Source: Tethya wilhelma (Eukaryota; Porifera; Demospongiae; Tethyida; Tethyidae). Taken from it: a stretch of DNA of 64,000 nucleotides. Positions 30,036-41,881 of the stretch are shown here, piece after piece. Where the stretch lies: contig CAXIPT010000001.1 in NCBI GenBank assembly GCA_964030475.1, positions 9,086,086 to 9,150,085 of the forward strand. Direction: 5' to 3'. Numbering within the stretch: position 1 is the stretch's first letter; each line of letters begins with the position of its first letter. The notes under the pieces are model-generated. The model saw nothing but the letters and a program-made list of their open reading frames with translations. It made no database searches and had not been told where the DNA came from. Position numbers and translations under genes: made by a program.

Positions 30036-33000
30036 ATCCCTACTAGGTAACACTAGAATTTCTGCAATTTTTTTCTAGGCACCTAAGCTTCTTCAGATCT
30101 AAGGAGACCTCCTTAGATGTGGAATATTGTGCTGTGGAGCTAACAAATGTCTCCATTCTGAAGACACTTGTATGCCCCACTGCAACAGCTAGGTGCCAGG
30201 TGAAGATGAGTGTAAACCTCAAATTGAGTTACTGTTTGTCTTTTGGTGTCTTTGAGAACTCCTTTGGTGGAGAAGTGTTCTCAAAACACTTCTACCGTAG
30301 AGTTTAGACTGTAACATATTAAATTTACTATAATATATACAGCTCCAAATTTTGTGGTATAGTGGTTTATGAATGCTTGTCGGTGGGCCAAAGGCAAATT
30401 TTTGTGGAAAAGTTTGTTGTGCAGACAGTGCTCAATTTCAGTGTCTAGTTGTGTTTATTTAGATCTGCTGAACAAACTGTTGCCACTAAATTTAAGAGCT
30501 GTATATGCCTGTTACTACTGTAGAAGTAGCTTGCTCTGTTGGTTCTATGTTGGAGTTTTAGTCTGACATCCAGGTAAGGTTTGGACACATCAATTCTCTT
30601 TTTCTGGTAAGCATTTATCTTGGTGTACTCTAGTATTTTAATGTAGGAGATCAGTGACCTCCTAGCCGTCACTTTCTCTCCCTGTGTATAAGAAGACAAA
30701 CAGTATCCTACCTCTATATGTGGTAGGAAATCCTTGTTAAAGATATTGGTGCTTTTCACAGGTATTTCTCATCTTGTGAAATGTGCTATGTCTCCTGATG
30801 TTACCGTCTGTAATTATTGGGAGCAAAAAATATAATTGCTTCTTCGTATTGCTGAACACAAAGAAGTGATTGTGAGAATTGTGAATAATAGTGAGGGTGA
30901 TTTAAATAGTTGTGTAGAATCTCATCTACTTTGGATATATTGGGAGAATTTCAGTTTGTAGTCAGTTGTTGGTAGCTCTTGTACAGCACATCAATACTAA
31001 GTAGAATAATGCGAGACTCATGCCGAAAATTTAGTACAAATGGTCATCGCTAAGTTGTTACGTTACATTGTAATTCCCATCTGTATTATTCTTGCTGAGG
31101 GTTCATGCAGTCTACCAGATTGACTGCCAGCTAACAATTTTGTTTAAATTTTGGGAGTTTGTGCATTTGTTTTCCAGCGAGTTTTGTGGGGGCTTGGTAT
31201 TTGAAGAAAAATTCCCAGTCACCACCTTCTGTTGCACTGACATGCAAATGTATCCATGGAGAATGCTGCAGGGTAAACAGCACTATTTCTGATCTCAAGT
31301 TACCATTTATATAACCAGATTGCTGTAGGATAAGCAGCAGTACCTATTATGTCATCTGTATACTGAACATAACAAAGGATTGGGTTGTCATTGGGTTACC
31401 AGACAGCCATTATATGGACTTACAATGTGGTTACTGCTTAGTAACCTTACTGTTGGCAAGTCTTGCCAATTATGTTCAAGATTTTACTCATTGGTCTAGT
31501 CTAAGAGTCTCAGTTGATTGCCTATTATTAGTCTCAAGCAAATATCCTTAAGGCTACATAAACAACAGGAAAAAATAATTGTATTTAATCATTTTCTCAC
31601 ATAATGCCTGAAGAGTTCAATAAGCTCTAGTGGAAAATTGGCCTATGGTTTTTTGTTAATTGTACTGCAACATTGATAATCAGAGTCTTCTAGTGAAGAG
31701 TACTGTTGGTCATTGAAAGAGTTTGTTAACAGAGAAAACATTCTCGGCCATTGTTGAGGATGGCTGAAATAGTTTACAGGCTTTAGTTCTAATTATGCAA
31801 ATTTTCTGGAAATTATGCCTATTAGTCAGGCATTATTCTCAATGCTCCATGTCACCTGTTAGGTTCATAGTTGTGCTATCATAATTGGGCAAGGCCTACC
31901 AGTGATTAGTTTCATCATCAATACCAGTTGATTAGTCAACATATAAACGTATAGAACCCTCTGCACCAAGTAATACATTTTTTCCATTAAATCCTAGACT
32001 TGGAACTGGAAACCACATGATTGTTGTAAAGAAAGAATTTTAGTACATAATTTTGTCAATCTTAATTCACGTGGCTTGCTTTCTGCTGCTTGGGTTATTA
32101 CTTTGTCACTCTTTATAAGCCTGCTCTTTAGTGCTTAGTTCAAGTTGTGGGTTATCCATTTTATTCCCAACACATCACCTAATTCTAAAGCTCTTTTAGC
32201 TTGCATCAAGTCTTTTGTTCAAAGATACTCACCAAACAGGTTAAGTTCCCAGAGCTAAGTGAGTCCACATATGTGAATGAGACCTGAAGGATCAACCCAG
32301 AGATTGGTTGACTGCAGTACCTGTACCATCATGATCAAAACCATCTAATGAAATACATGTGGCTAGGGAGCTGTGCTCTAGGAAACACAAGTAATGGCAT
32401 TAGAAAAAATGACATAGTACTCTTGATTTTCAGCTCCCTTGTACAATTTAATTATAGTCTCCTCACATGGGCANAAACCCTACTTGGTAACACTAGAATT
32501 TATGCAATTTTTTTCTAGGCACCTAAGCTTCTTCAGATCTAAGGAGACCTCCTTAGATGTGGAATATTGTGCTGTGGAGCTAACAAATGTCTGTATTCTG
32601 AAGACACTTGTATGCCCCACTGCAACAGCTAGGTGCCAGGTGAAGATGAGTGTAAACCTCAAATTGAGTTACTGTTTGTCTTTTGGTGTCTTTGAGAACT
32701 CCTTTGGTTGAGAAGTGTTCTCAAAACACTTCTACTCTAGAGTTTAGACTGTAACATATTAAATTTACTATAATAGTATACAGCTCCAAATTTTGTGGTA
32801 TAGTGGTTTATGAATGCTTGTCAGTGGGCAGAAGGCAAATTTTTGTGGAAAAGTTTATGTTGTGCAGACAGTGCTCAATTTCAGTGCTTCTAGTTGTGTT
32901 TATTTAGATCTGCTGAACAAACTGTTGCCACAAAATTTAAGAGCTGTATATGCCTGTTACTACTGTGGAAGTAGCTTGCTCTGTTGGTTCTATGGTGGAG

Positions 33001-34943
33001 TTTTAGTCTGACATCCAGGTAAGGTTTGAACACATCAATTCTCTTTTTCTGGTAAGCATTTATCTTGGTGTACTCTAGTGTTTTATAGTAATTAATGTAG
33101 GAGATCAGTGACCTCCTAGCCGTCACTCTCTCTCCCTGTGTATAAGAAGACAAACAGTATCCTACCTGTATATGTGGTAGGAAATCCTTGTTAAAGATAT
33201 TGGTGCTTTTCACAGGTATTTCTCATCTTGTGAAATGTGCTATGTCTCCTGATGTTACCGTCTGCAATTATTGGGAGCAAAAAATGTAATCGCTTCTTCG
33301 TATTGCTGAACACAAAGAAGTGATTGTGAGAATTGTGAATAATAGTGAGGGTGATTTAAATAGTTGTGTAGAATCTCATCTACTTTGGATATATTGGGAG
33401 AATTTCAGTTTGTAGTAGTTGGTAGCACTTGTACAGCACATCAATACTAAGTAGAATAATGCGAGACTCATGCCGAAAATTTAGTACAAATGGTCATCGC
33501 TAAGTTGTTACGTTACATTGTAATTCCCATCTGTATAATACTTGCTGAGGGTTTATGCAGTCTACCAGATTGACTGCCAGCCAACAATTTTGTTTAAATT
33601 TTGGGAGTTTGCGTATTTGTTTTCCAGCCACTTTTGTGGGTGCTTGGTATATGAAGAAAAATTCCCAGTCACCACCTTCTGTTGCACTGACATGCAAATG
33701 TATTCATGGACAATGCTGCAGGCTGATCTATACATGCGCAAGTTACCATTTATATAACCAGGTGTGAGCCTTTGACATTTCTGTAGGATAAGCAGCAGTA
33801 CCTATTATGTCATCTGTATAAACATAAAAAAGGATTGGGTTGTTATTGGGTTACCAGACAGCCATTATATGGACTTACAATGTGGTTACTGCTTAGTAAC
33901 CTTACTGTTGGCAAGTCTTGCCATGCAATTATGCCGCGTCAAGATTTTACTCATTGGTCTAGTCTAAAAGTCTCACTTGATTGCCTATTATTAGTCTCAA
34001 GCAAATATCCTTAAAACTACAATAAACAACAGGAAAAAATAATTGTATTTGATCATTTTCTCACATAAGGCCTGAAGAGTTCAATAAGCTCTAGTAGAAG
34101 ATTGGCCTATGGTCTTTTGTTGTATTGCAACATAATGGATGCCTCATCAGAGTCTTCTAGTGAAGAGTACTGTTGGTCATTGAAAGAGTTTGTTAACAGA
34201 GAAAACATTCTCGGCCATTGTTGAGGATGGCTGAAATAGTAGTTTACAGGCTTTAGTTCTAATTATGCAAATTTTCTGGAAATTATGCCTATTAGTCAGG
34301 CATTATTCTCAATGCTCCATGTCACCTGTTAGGTTCATAGTTGTGCTATCATAATTGGGCAAGGCCTACCAGTGATTAGTTTCATCATCAATACCAGTTG
34401 ATTAGTCAACATATAAACGTATAGAACCCTCTGCACCAAGTAATACATTTTTTCCATTAAATCCTAGACTTGGAACTGGAAACCACATGATTGTTGTAAA
34501 GAAAGAATTTTAGTACATAATTTTGTCAATCTTAATTCACGTGGCTTGCTTTCTGCTGCTTGGGTTATTACTTTGTCACTCTTTATAAGCCTGCTCTTTA
34601 GTGCTTAGTTCAAGTTGTGGGTTATCCATTTTATTCCCAACACATCACCTAATTCTAAAGCTCTTTTAGCTTGCATCAAGTCTTTTGTTCAAAGATACTC
34701 ACCAAACAGGTTAAGTTCCCAGAGCTAAGTGAGTCCACATATGTGAATGAGACCTGAAGGATCAACCCAGAGATTGGTTGACTGCAGTACCTGTACCATC
34801 ATGATCAAAACCATCTAATGAAATACATGTGGCTAGGGAGCTGTGCTCTAGGAAACACAAGTAATGGCATTAGAAAAAATGACATAGTACTCTTGATTTT
34901 CAGCTCCCTTGTACAATTTAATTATAGTCTCCTCACATGGGCA
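30036..34943 (+). repeat. 2.45-kb direct duplication joined at an n, probably two haplotypes in series
   Basis: Copy 1 is 30036-32473 and copy 2 is 32475-34943. The boundary is exactly the n at 32474. Copy 1 ends in CTCACATGGGCA and copy 2 passes through the same phrase at 34932-34943 and continues into new sequence. The last roughly 700 bases of copy 1 (about 31776-32473) match copy 2 without a difference at an offset of 2470. The earlier part differs by scattered substitutions and indels. Neither copy contains a gene I recognise. One frame from about 30079 (HLSFFRSKETSLDVEYC...) is open in both. Confidence 0.9.
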
Positions 34944-35009
34944 ACCATCCATTAACGTAAGCTTATATTTGCTAATTGTAGGTTCTCTCTCATTCTAGCT
35001 TCACTAATT

Positions 35010-35595
35010 GGGGCGAGCCGGAGCGAGCCCCACACTAGTGTAGTCAACGGCGAAATTTTCTATATATTGTATGTTGTATAGTCTGGCGTACGTCCTCCGT
35101 TTAACTGTAGGTTATGTTTATGACGATCATTGCCTGTTCAGCTTTACAGCGCATGCGCGTAGGTCCACGTGTTCATCGTGATCTTGCACTTCAGTGGTGA
35201 CTGAGAAAGAAAGCTACTGCTTGAGCTGAAAAGAGAGTAAACTTAAATGCTCGCCAAGTTGGTGCCCTTTTAGTTAAAGACTCGGAACTGAGCCATGCAA
35301 TGACCAGAGAGACCACAATTAGAGGGGCTGAAAACTACCAAAAGGGAGCATATAGCTGACTGCTGGCTCTTATCTATATATAGTACTAGCACATACACCT
35401 GCCTGTCAGTTCTTGAACAACTAGCAATTGGATCTTGCTGCTCAGTCATACTTCATTTGTCCATGATTTGTCCCACATCAGGCCTGGTTAATAAACTTTC
35501 AGCTTTCATTTTTATGTGTGTCGTATAGCTGAAGTAACATCAATTATTGATGAACTTTAATTGTTTGCTACATAGCAATGATAACGGCTCGCCCC
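35010..35595. mobile_element. 586-bp element with GGGGCGAGCC ends
   Basis: It starts GGGGCGAGCCGGAGCGAGCC and ends GGCTCGCCCC. An element with the same ten-base ends lies at 45988-46514. Both contain a GCGCATGCGC palindrome near one end. No ORF was found. It abuts the transposon-like ORF remnant at 35600-35903. Confidence 0.6.
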
Positions 35596-35599
35596 TTTG

Positions 35600-35903
35600 A
35601 TGTTCAACATCGTCACTAGTATTCCCAGTTTCTGGGTCAACACGAGACCCTGCCAGAGTGGATGGGATGAATGTGCTTAAATGTCCGAGTGAAAAGTCAC
35701 CGTTCTGTAACTCAACACAGTTGAGGTATGACGAGCCACAAAGATGGGTTGTTATTTCTCTGTGTAACTTGCCATTCTGTCCACCAGTACTGTATTAGCT
35801 CATGGTTGGGGCCTTTGTCAGGGGCTCTGTCTACTCTGATGTAATCATATGAAACGTGTTGTGGTTTTGAAGACTGCTGCAATTTAGGCTCTTCACTTAA
35901 CAT
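35600..35903 (-). pseudogene. Transposon-like ORF remnant, IRVD family, copy 1
   Basis: On the minus strand the first part reads DYIRVDRAPDKGPNHEL and IQYWWTEWQVTQ. After a frameshift near 35745 the reading continues SSYLNCVELQNGDFSLGH and FIPSTLAGSRVDPETG. A related fragment at 51590-51770 contains DCIRVDGASDEGPGHE. I recognise this as a repeated sponge ORF family but cannot name its enzymatic class. It is clearly decayed. Confidence 0.5.
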
Positions 35904-36683
35904 TAGAAGAGCAGGAAAATGCTACGTTGGACTTTTCTTATGAATTGGCATGGCTTTCAAGTGTCGTCTGTATTCCTGTAAAGTTGTACAAAGTCGTCAG
36001 AAGGACCGAAGGATGTCTGTTAACATAGTCCGTTCGTGTGGTTAAAACTGCGTCTCCTACTGTTGGATTCTTATATTGCTTATACATTGTCATAGTATCT
36101 TATCTGAAGCCACATGCATCTGTCTCTATTTAGATTTAAAATATCCAAATCATCAACAAATTTGAGCTGATTTAGTCCTTTATAGGGAGACGAGCTGCAG
36201 TGGGTATCTGGATTAGAACGAAGATTGAATCCTTTCCTTGCTCTCCCTGACACAACTTTTGCAACTGCTCTGTATCGCTTCGAGGAGCATTGTCACTTAT
36301 TTCTAGCCACTAATAATTCAATGACGCTACCATAAGTGAAGTTTCTTAGAAAACTTTTCCTCTAAATGCTCTTTAATAATGGTAATATAGACCTGCATGG
36401 TTGCTATGGAGAATGCATCACAATTAAGAGCCTACTACCATGTGTACAATAACTCCAGTTTCAATCAATATTCATAATGCTTTGACATACAAGTCATGTT
36501 GCGGCTACAAGCCTGAATGCATTGCTGTCCGCTTGAAGTGATTGCAACTAAAGCAATTAAAAATTCTGCCGCTATCTCTGTGGCAAATGTACTTCTACTG
36601 GTTTGCACGACTACCATCGTGTGGAAAAGGTCAAAGATGAAGTAAGTAGCTTGCAAGAAAATGCCTAGCTATGTTTTGTTGTT

Positions 36684-36794
36684 GGGGAGTCTTGGGGTGC
36701 AGCAACGTTGGCAGGAGCAGCTGTTCTGGGAGTTGGAGCACTGGCCTATGGATTCTATCGAATGATGAAACCCACTGACAGTGACTCAGATTGA
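36684..36794 (+). CDS. Possible terminal exon with a membrane anchor
   Basis: One frame reads GESWGAATLAGAAVLGVGAL, then AYGFYRMMKPTDSDSD and a TGA at 36792-36794. This is a glycine/alanine-rich hydrophobic segment with a basic flank and acidic tail, as in tail-anchored proteins. Other frames across the same stretch are also partly open, and no upstream exon was identified. The family is unknown. Confidence 0.3.
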   Translation, partial: GESWGAATLAGAAVLGVGALAYGFYRMMKPTDSDSD

Positions 36795-36974
36795 CTTCAT
36801 CAGTAGTTAGTGTTGTAACCCATTTATATCCTTCAGTACTCTCATCATAAAAAATTAATTTTGTTCAGTTATAATTGGTGTGAGCATTACGTGCGTATGG
36901 CCACACCCCCTAAATCATAATATTAAATCAAATACTATCTTCTTGGAATTGGAGTGTCTTTGAGGCTTGGTATC

Positions 36975-37121
36975 ATGTGTGGCTCTGGATACAGCCCCAC
37001 ATTGTTTGCTAACCCAAGTCAACTTCAAGAGAGACACAAGTGCTGTGTGTGTCGACTGATAGTCAATCGACCAGTTCAATACAACGGTTGTGTGTTTTGT
37101 AAAGCTCATGGACAAGACGAA
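36975..37121 (+). CDS. RING-like first exon, TRAF-type pattern, probably an abandoned gene
   Basis: 49 codons from ATG 36975 (MCGSGYSPTLF) to a GTAAGA donor at 37122. The middle reads HKCCVCRLIVNRPVQYNGCV followed by FCKAHGQDE. The C-x-x-C...L...PVQ...C...FC arrangement resembles the first half of a TRAF-type RING. A possible next exon after 37188 (RGYGDVCYRTDGCK) meets a TAG at once. No TRAF or MATH domain is in view. Confidence 0.35.
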
Positions 37122-38160
37122 GTAAGATGAGTTTGTCCTAACTACGTGAAAGACTCAAGAGGGTTTAATGACGTGGCCTGTTACAGAGAGGTTATGGAGA
37201 TGTCTGTTACAGGACTGATGGTTGCAAATAGTTGGGACATCTATACTGCCTTCAGGTATATAAATAGAGAGACTGATCTGACAGATCCGCTAAGTTTTAA
37301 TATGCTAAAATGCGCTAAATTTTAATATGCAAAATAGCTCAGTCATAAATTAATATGGCTCAGCCTCAATTCCCAAAACCTGTGATTATATAAATTATTG
37401 CTAATATAGGTTGTGATTTCTAATACAGTTTCGTTGGTTGAAATGTAGAAAGACAGGGAGAGTGTTCTGTACATATTTATCCTAAAACTTTCTAAAGAAG
37501 TGATGCCATGGTCACATGTTAAAGTTGCAGTTCCGATTTGTTCATATCATACCAAAGGGAACTGAATCCAACTGAATCCATGAAGTAGCATATGCATACT
37601 AATATCTGTACTGGCCTTACTAATTAAAATGCATTGGAAGTAACAAGTGCTGTGACAGTAAAGTATTAAAAGCGTTCTTTTACCATGCCAACCAACTCAG
37701 ACACAATAGGCTGTGAAGTATATAACTGTTCAGGCTCAGAGACCAATTGTTTCTATGGCTATGAAAACATGCCACCCTCCGCACTAGGCATGTTTCTCTA
37801 GCCTCTCCTCTGATGGTAGATCATTATCTTTTTATGCAACATTACAGACAGAAAAAGACAAAGGACTTTTCTAAATCCACACTTTTCAGTAGATATATCT
37901 GCAAAAACTGGTGAAAATGCAAAGCACAATGCTCTTGCCATGCTTAAATCAGTCAAGGATAACTTAAGGACACTATTATTTACAGCTACTAATTTTAGCG
38001 GATTTAAAGGATAGTGGATTTGGCGGGTATTAATTTTAGTGAATTCAGGAAGTTTACCAGCATTACTACTTTCAATAATTACTATTATTATAATAAAATG
38101 TTCAACAGTGAGCACACAGAGAAAACAATACTGTAAGTCTGTAACAATACTATAGCTACA
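37122..38160. other. Non-coding stretch
   Basis: No gene was recognised. AT-rich with simple TAATTTTAGCG-type phrases near 37990-38040. Confidence 0.4.
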
Positions 38161-38163
38161 ATG

Positions 38164-39523
38164 TCATAAATCTTCAAAAGGATCTTCAGGAGGGAGAACA
38201 ATAGTTCTATCCAGTATCCCTGTAATTCCTGCTTTCTTCCAACCTTTAATTGTTACTTCTATACCCCGAGCTCTAGTGAAATAGTTGTACAATTCTACTA
38301 GCCATTGTGCATGTAGAGGTTTAATGATAGTCAAGCGAAAGTCAACGTCCACATCTTCGATATTTTTTCCACTGTCAAGTTGATCTTTGACAGAGGTGCT
38401 ATAGTATGTATTGAACTTCTTTCGCATTTGTTTTTTTGCTGATCCATTCACAGTTAAGTCTAAGGGTTGGAAAAAGTGTGTCATATTTGCTGGTACAGCA
38501 ACTAATTCGATATTAAGAGATGTCAATTTCTCCTTATAACAGCATCAGTTATTTGACCTATGAAGACATCCCAGATCATCAAGGATTTTTGAGATAGAGG
38601 TAGCTTTAATTGAGCCTTTTTTGAAACCAAATAGGGGACAACTACTTCATCAATCAATTTGATTGTCTCCTTTTCGTTTGACCAGTGTTTGGGGTTCTGT
38701 GTCACAGAGAATCCTTCTGGAAACTTGAAACCCCGCGGTTGGCTTGCAGTTGTCTTCCCACCATAAATAACCTACATTGGCAGAAATTCTCCAGACAGAG
38801 AAACTACAAATGTTAAGGTTATATTTCGCTTGTCAGTAAGACCTTTGATTGGTACAGACTTTGTTCCTCTAGCCGCCATTGTAGATTTTCCCACAGAAAT
38901 GTTTGACGAAGGAGTCTGATCAGAATTCAAAATAAGTTCTGGAGGGATTTTGTTCTCCTCTACTATTTTCTTGATATCACTTAGGTACTGTCTTCTAGAT
39001 TCATTGTACAACCCCTTGGGCACACACAGGTGGACGTGTTGTGGTACCCATTTGTTTGGTGAATTTCAAGCATCTATAAATTGACTGTACCTATGACCTG
39101 GACATATCAAAGTTCATAAGTTGTTGCGATGTAGATGGATTACTTTGAATTAAAGCACTGGTAATAGCTCTTACGACGTGAATGTTACCCTTTATGCAAA
39201 TTGCTCTGAGAAATTTCAAAAGCTTTTCATCCAGTTCCAAAAGAATTGGTGGTCGGCCTCTGGGTTTCTTTGGAATGGCTGTCACAGGTTGAAGATGCAC
39301 ACGCTTCTGTTCCACCTCCATTCTTTTTTTGTATGCTTTAATTCTTAAAATTTCTAACGGTACTTTCATTTAATTTTGGGAACAGAGATGAGAAGTGGCG
39401 TCTGGCCCTTTCATTTCCATTTTCAAGGGCGTATCTACCAATTTTGGCACGTTGTTCCGGAGTGTAGTTAGCATTGTTACCTCTAGGCATTCTGGGTCTC
39501 TTGGCAGGACAAGGGTCTGACAA
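38164..39523 (-). pseudogene. Pogo/Tigger-like DDE transposase, decayed
   Basis: The pieces lie in order on the minus strand in different frames. A basic helix-turn-helix start lies at 39338-39523 (MPRGNNANYTPEQRAKIGRY), then a basic linker with KKPRGRPPILLELDEKLLKF. The catalytic core shows ILNSDQTP (first Asp), ITLTFVVSLSGEFLPM, LMIWDVFIGQ (second Asp) and VPANMTHFFQPLDLTVNGSA (third acidic position and tail). The order and spacing fit pogo-type transposases. Frame changes near 39350, 39050, 38750 and 38525 and stops make it inactive. Confidence 0.85.
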
Positions 39524-39811
39524 TTCTTCAACCTAATTGGCTAGTGTGTTTTCAAACTCTAAGCTTCCAAGCCCAAATTCTTCCAAACTTGGCAAATGAG
39601 GCGCTAGTGTCCTTTCAGACTGTTGAGCATTACTTGTAGCTATTCTTTTGAATCCAAACTTGAATAGAGACATCGTGGTCTCACATATTCGAAACAGAGC
39701 TCTAGCAGCAGCAAATAAATTTCACACTTCACTTGTGCCACGTGTTTTCAAGTGTTCACGCATGCTCGCAGCTCGCTGCATGCAGATTTGCATGTGATCG
39801 ATCATGACTAG
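39524..39811. other. Short non-coding stretch
   Basis: The open frame of the pogo-like remnant may continue a little upstream (AELSDPCP). Nothing else was recognised. Confidence 0.35.
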
Positions 39812-40324
39812 TTTGAAGTTCACATTTTGTGCGGGCTTAGACGATATCATGTTTATCATTCAATATGGACTCCTGTTGTTAACGAGCAACTAACAGCTGA
39901 GCACGAGGTTGGTTATCCACACGACATTCACGCTATTGCTGCTCTGAAAGTACCACCAGGTGCCACTGGCAGCCGCCATTCATCAGTGATCGTGGGTCAT
40001 TTGCCCAAACAAATTTCCAGGTTCACTCACTATATAATTCAGCATGGAGGTAGAGTAACATGTCAAGTTCTAGATGACAACCACCGGAGATGACCTCTCG
40101 TTCAAGGAGGACTAGAAATTTCCATTAAGATCACCGTTGTTGAACTCAATTATGGAGAAAAAAACCATAAAATTTTAAAGAAATATGAAGCACTTGTTCA
40201 AGAAAGCTACAAAGAACCTGTAGATGGACAGTTTGAAGATATTACAGCATCTGTACTGGAGGAACTTTACTCAGAGTCTGACAGCGGCGAGAGTGATACA
40301 GAAGTCGACACACCCACTAACTAA
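39812..40324 (+). pseudogene. Orphan HIRAN-domain ORF with one in-frame stop
   Basis: HIRAN domains bind DNA ends in SWI2/SNF2 helicases such as HLTF and Rad5. Here the domain stands alone. The frame is open from 39812 and reads GLRRYHVYHSIWTPVVNEQL, AEHEVGYPHDIHAIAALKV and VIVGHLPKQISRFTHYIIQH, then a TGA at 40091-40093. The frame continues without shift through an acidic tail (ESDSGESDTEVD) to TAA at 40322-40324. No in-frame ATG precedes the domain, because a TAG lies at 39809. One stop in 170 codons suggests recent inactivation or an assembly error. Confidence 0.75.
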
Positions 40325-40463
40325 TAATTCAAATTTCTTTTCCATTTATACGTATTATTTCCTTGGAAATCAATTTTGGACGATACTCAAATTAGCAGAA
40401 ATAGGCTTATGCGCTAAAGTTGCTTAAATTAGTACCTTTAAATAATAGTGTCCTTAGGTAATC

Positions 40464-40598
40464 ATGCCAAAAATGAGCATTGAAACTAGAACCAGGGTAG
40501 TTACTATGTGGAAAAGCTGTTGTAAACTCGGAGCCATTCAACAAAGAATAACCGAGGAAAGCATCATTGTAAGCAAAAAATCACTGCCTTTTGTTTAA
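40464..40598 (+). pseudogene. Tc1/mariner-like transposase N-terminal fragment
   Basis: 44 codons from ATG 40464: MSIETRTRVVTMWKSCCKLG, then AIQQRITEESIIVSKKSL. This is the first helix-turn-helix of a Tc1/mariner-type transposase. The continuing LLIKKYK-type part appears in another frame (FKKYKDT) after a frameshift near 40590. Nothing of the catalytic domain follows. Confidence 0.55.
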
Positions 40599-40889
40599 AA
40601 AATACAAAGATACTGTTTTTTTTGCTGACAAGAAAAGAGTTCATCCTTCAAGAATTCTTTAGGAGGTCCATATACGTACGTTTTATTGATGAAGCCATGG
40701 CAGCAGATAAGGCCACACCAAATGTGATTGTAGTTTCCCGTCAGAATTTTCTGAGAATTTGATGAGGGCGAGAGGCTTATTATCATTATTCATTACTCTG
40801 AATATCATTAAAATTACTATTAATATCGTTAAAAGTGTAATGAATTTTGTTATTTCAAAACAGTTACTATGTACAAACATAAAACACAA

Positions 40890-41310
40890 TCATGCCGCGG
40901 AATACCATGAATACACAATCATAGTCACTAAAACACATATACTTTTAGTTCTGCTTTCTATTCTTCTTGGCAATAGGAATTTTTCCTTACTTTGACAAGC
41001 TGTACACTGTGGGTAATACGGTTCGTTGTCACTCCACGGCTGGACAGGACCTGAGCAGTGAACACATATGTCCTCAAACTTGGTGGAATAGTAGAGCTTT
41101 TCCACAGGATCTTCGCATGAGAGTTTCCTTACAAACACAATCTCTTTCAAATAGTCAGGCACTGAATCCGAATCTTGGAGCTGTGCTCCACAAGAGAATG
41201 ATAGTCCATTCAGTCCTCGTTCCAACTCAATACTCTATTGCTGCTTCAATTTTCGTTTTGAATACAACAGGCGCCACATTTCACATTCTTCACACATTTA
41301 ACATCAAAGC
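40890..41310 (-). pseudogene. Cysteine-pair module of a sponge repeat ORF
   Basis: Minus strand: CEECEMWRLLYSKRKLKQQ, an in-frame TAG, then SIELERGLNGLSFSCGAQLQ, IVFVRKLSCEDPVEKLYY, FEDICVHCSGPVQPWSDN and YYPQCTACQSKEKF. Three C-x-x-C pairs suggest a zinc-binding module. I have seen this pattern as the end of long repeated sponge ORFs, but no function is known to me. The stop and lack of context mark it as decayed. Confidence 0.5.
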
Positions 41311-41329
41311 AACATTTTTAACCTGTTGA

Positions 41330-41880
41330 ACACTGGCTGAGAAAGGCAGAGTTTTTTCTTTCTGTGATTTTCTCTTCAACGAGAGCAACAATCTAGCAGT
41401 ACAGAACAGATATATCATGAATGGGGTACACACTTTGAGTATTTATGCGACTAGATGTACTGAAATTTCAAAGTAGAGTAGTTCTATTGACTTACTTCAT
41501 GAAAACACTCCGCAATTTTCCACTTGCTATCAGCCTCCTACAGTGTCCAATCAAGAATAAGGGACTTACAACAATTGTAATAAACCGAAGCGACAATTAG
41601 AACCATGCTTTAGCTTGCCAGTTTATGCCAGTTTGGACAAATCTTTGCACCAAGAGGTCAAGGAAAATATTTCGTAGCTTTATACGTATAATTAGAAAAA
41701 TAATGCTAATAATGACCATTACATGCATTACATGCGGTAGCTTTGGCAGGATGCGGGCAGAGGACGGGAAACTGCACTGTTTTGCAGGGTAAAACATGAA
41801 CGGGAACATGCAATTGCCTGCATATTAGGGTAGTGACCAGTCTGTAGTGAATTTGGAGGGTTTTAATCACTTCGAAACAT
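41330..41880. other. Non-coding stretch
   Basis: No coding sequence or clear repeat was recognised. Confidence 0.35.
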
Positions 41881-41881
41881 G

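Noticed and set aside
30445..33213. Minus-strand frames of about 104-107 codons in both copies of the duplication
   Set aside because: They are conserved only because the DNA is duplicated. Composition is not protein-like, and there is no splice or start support.
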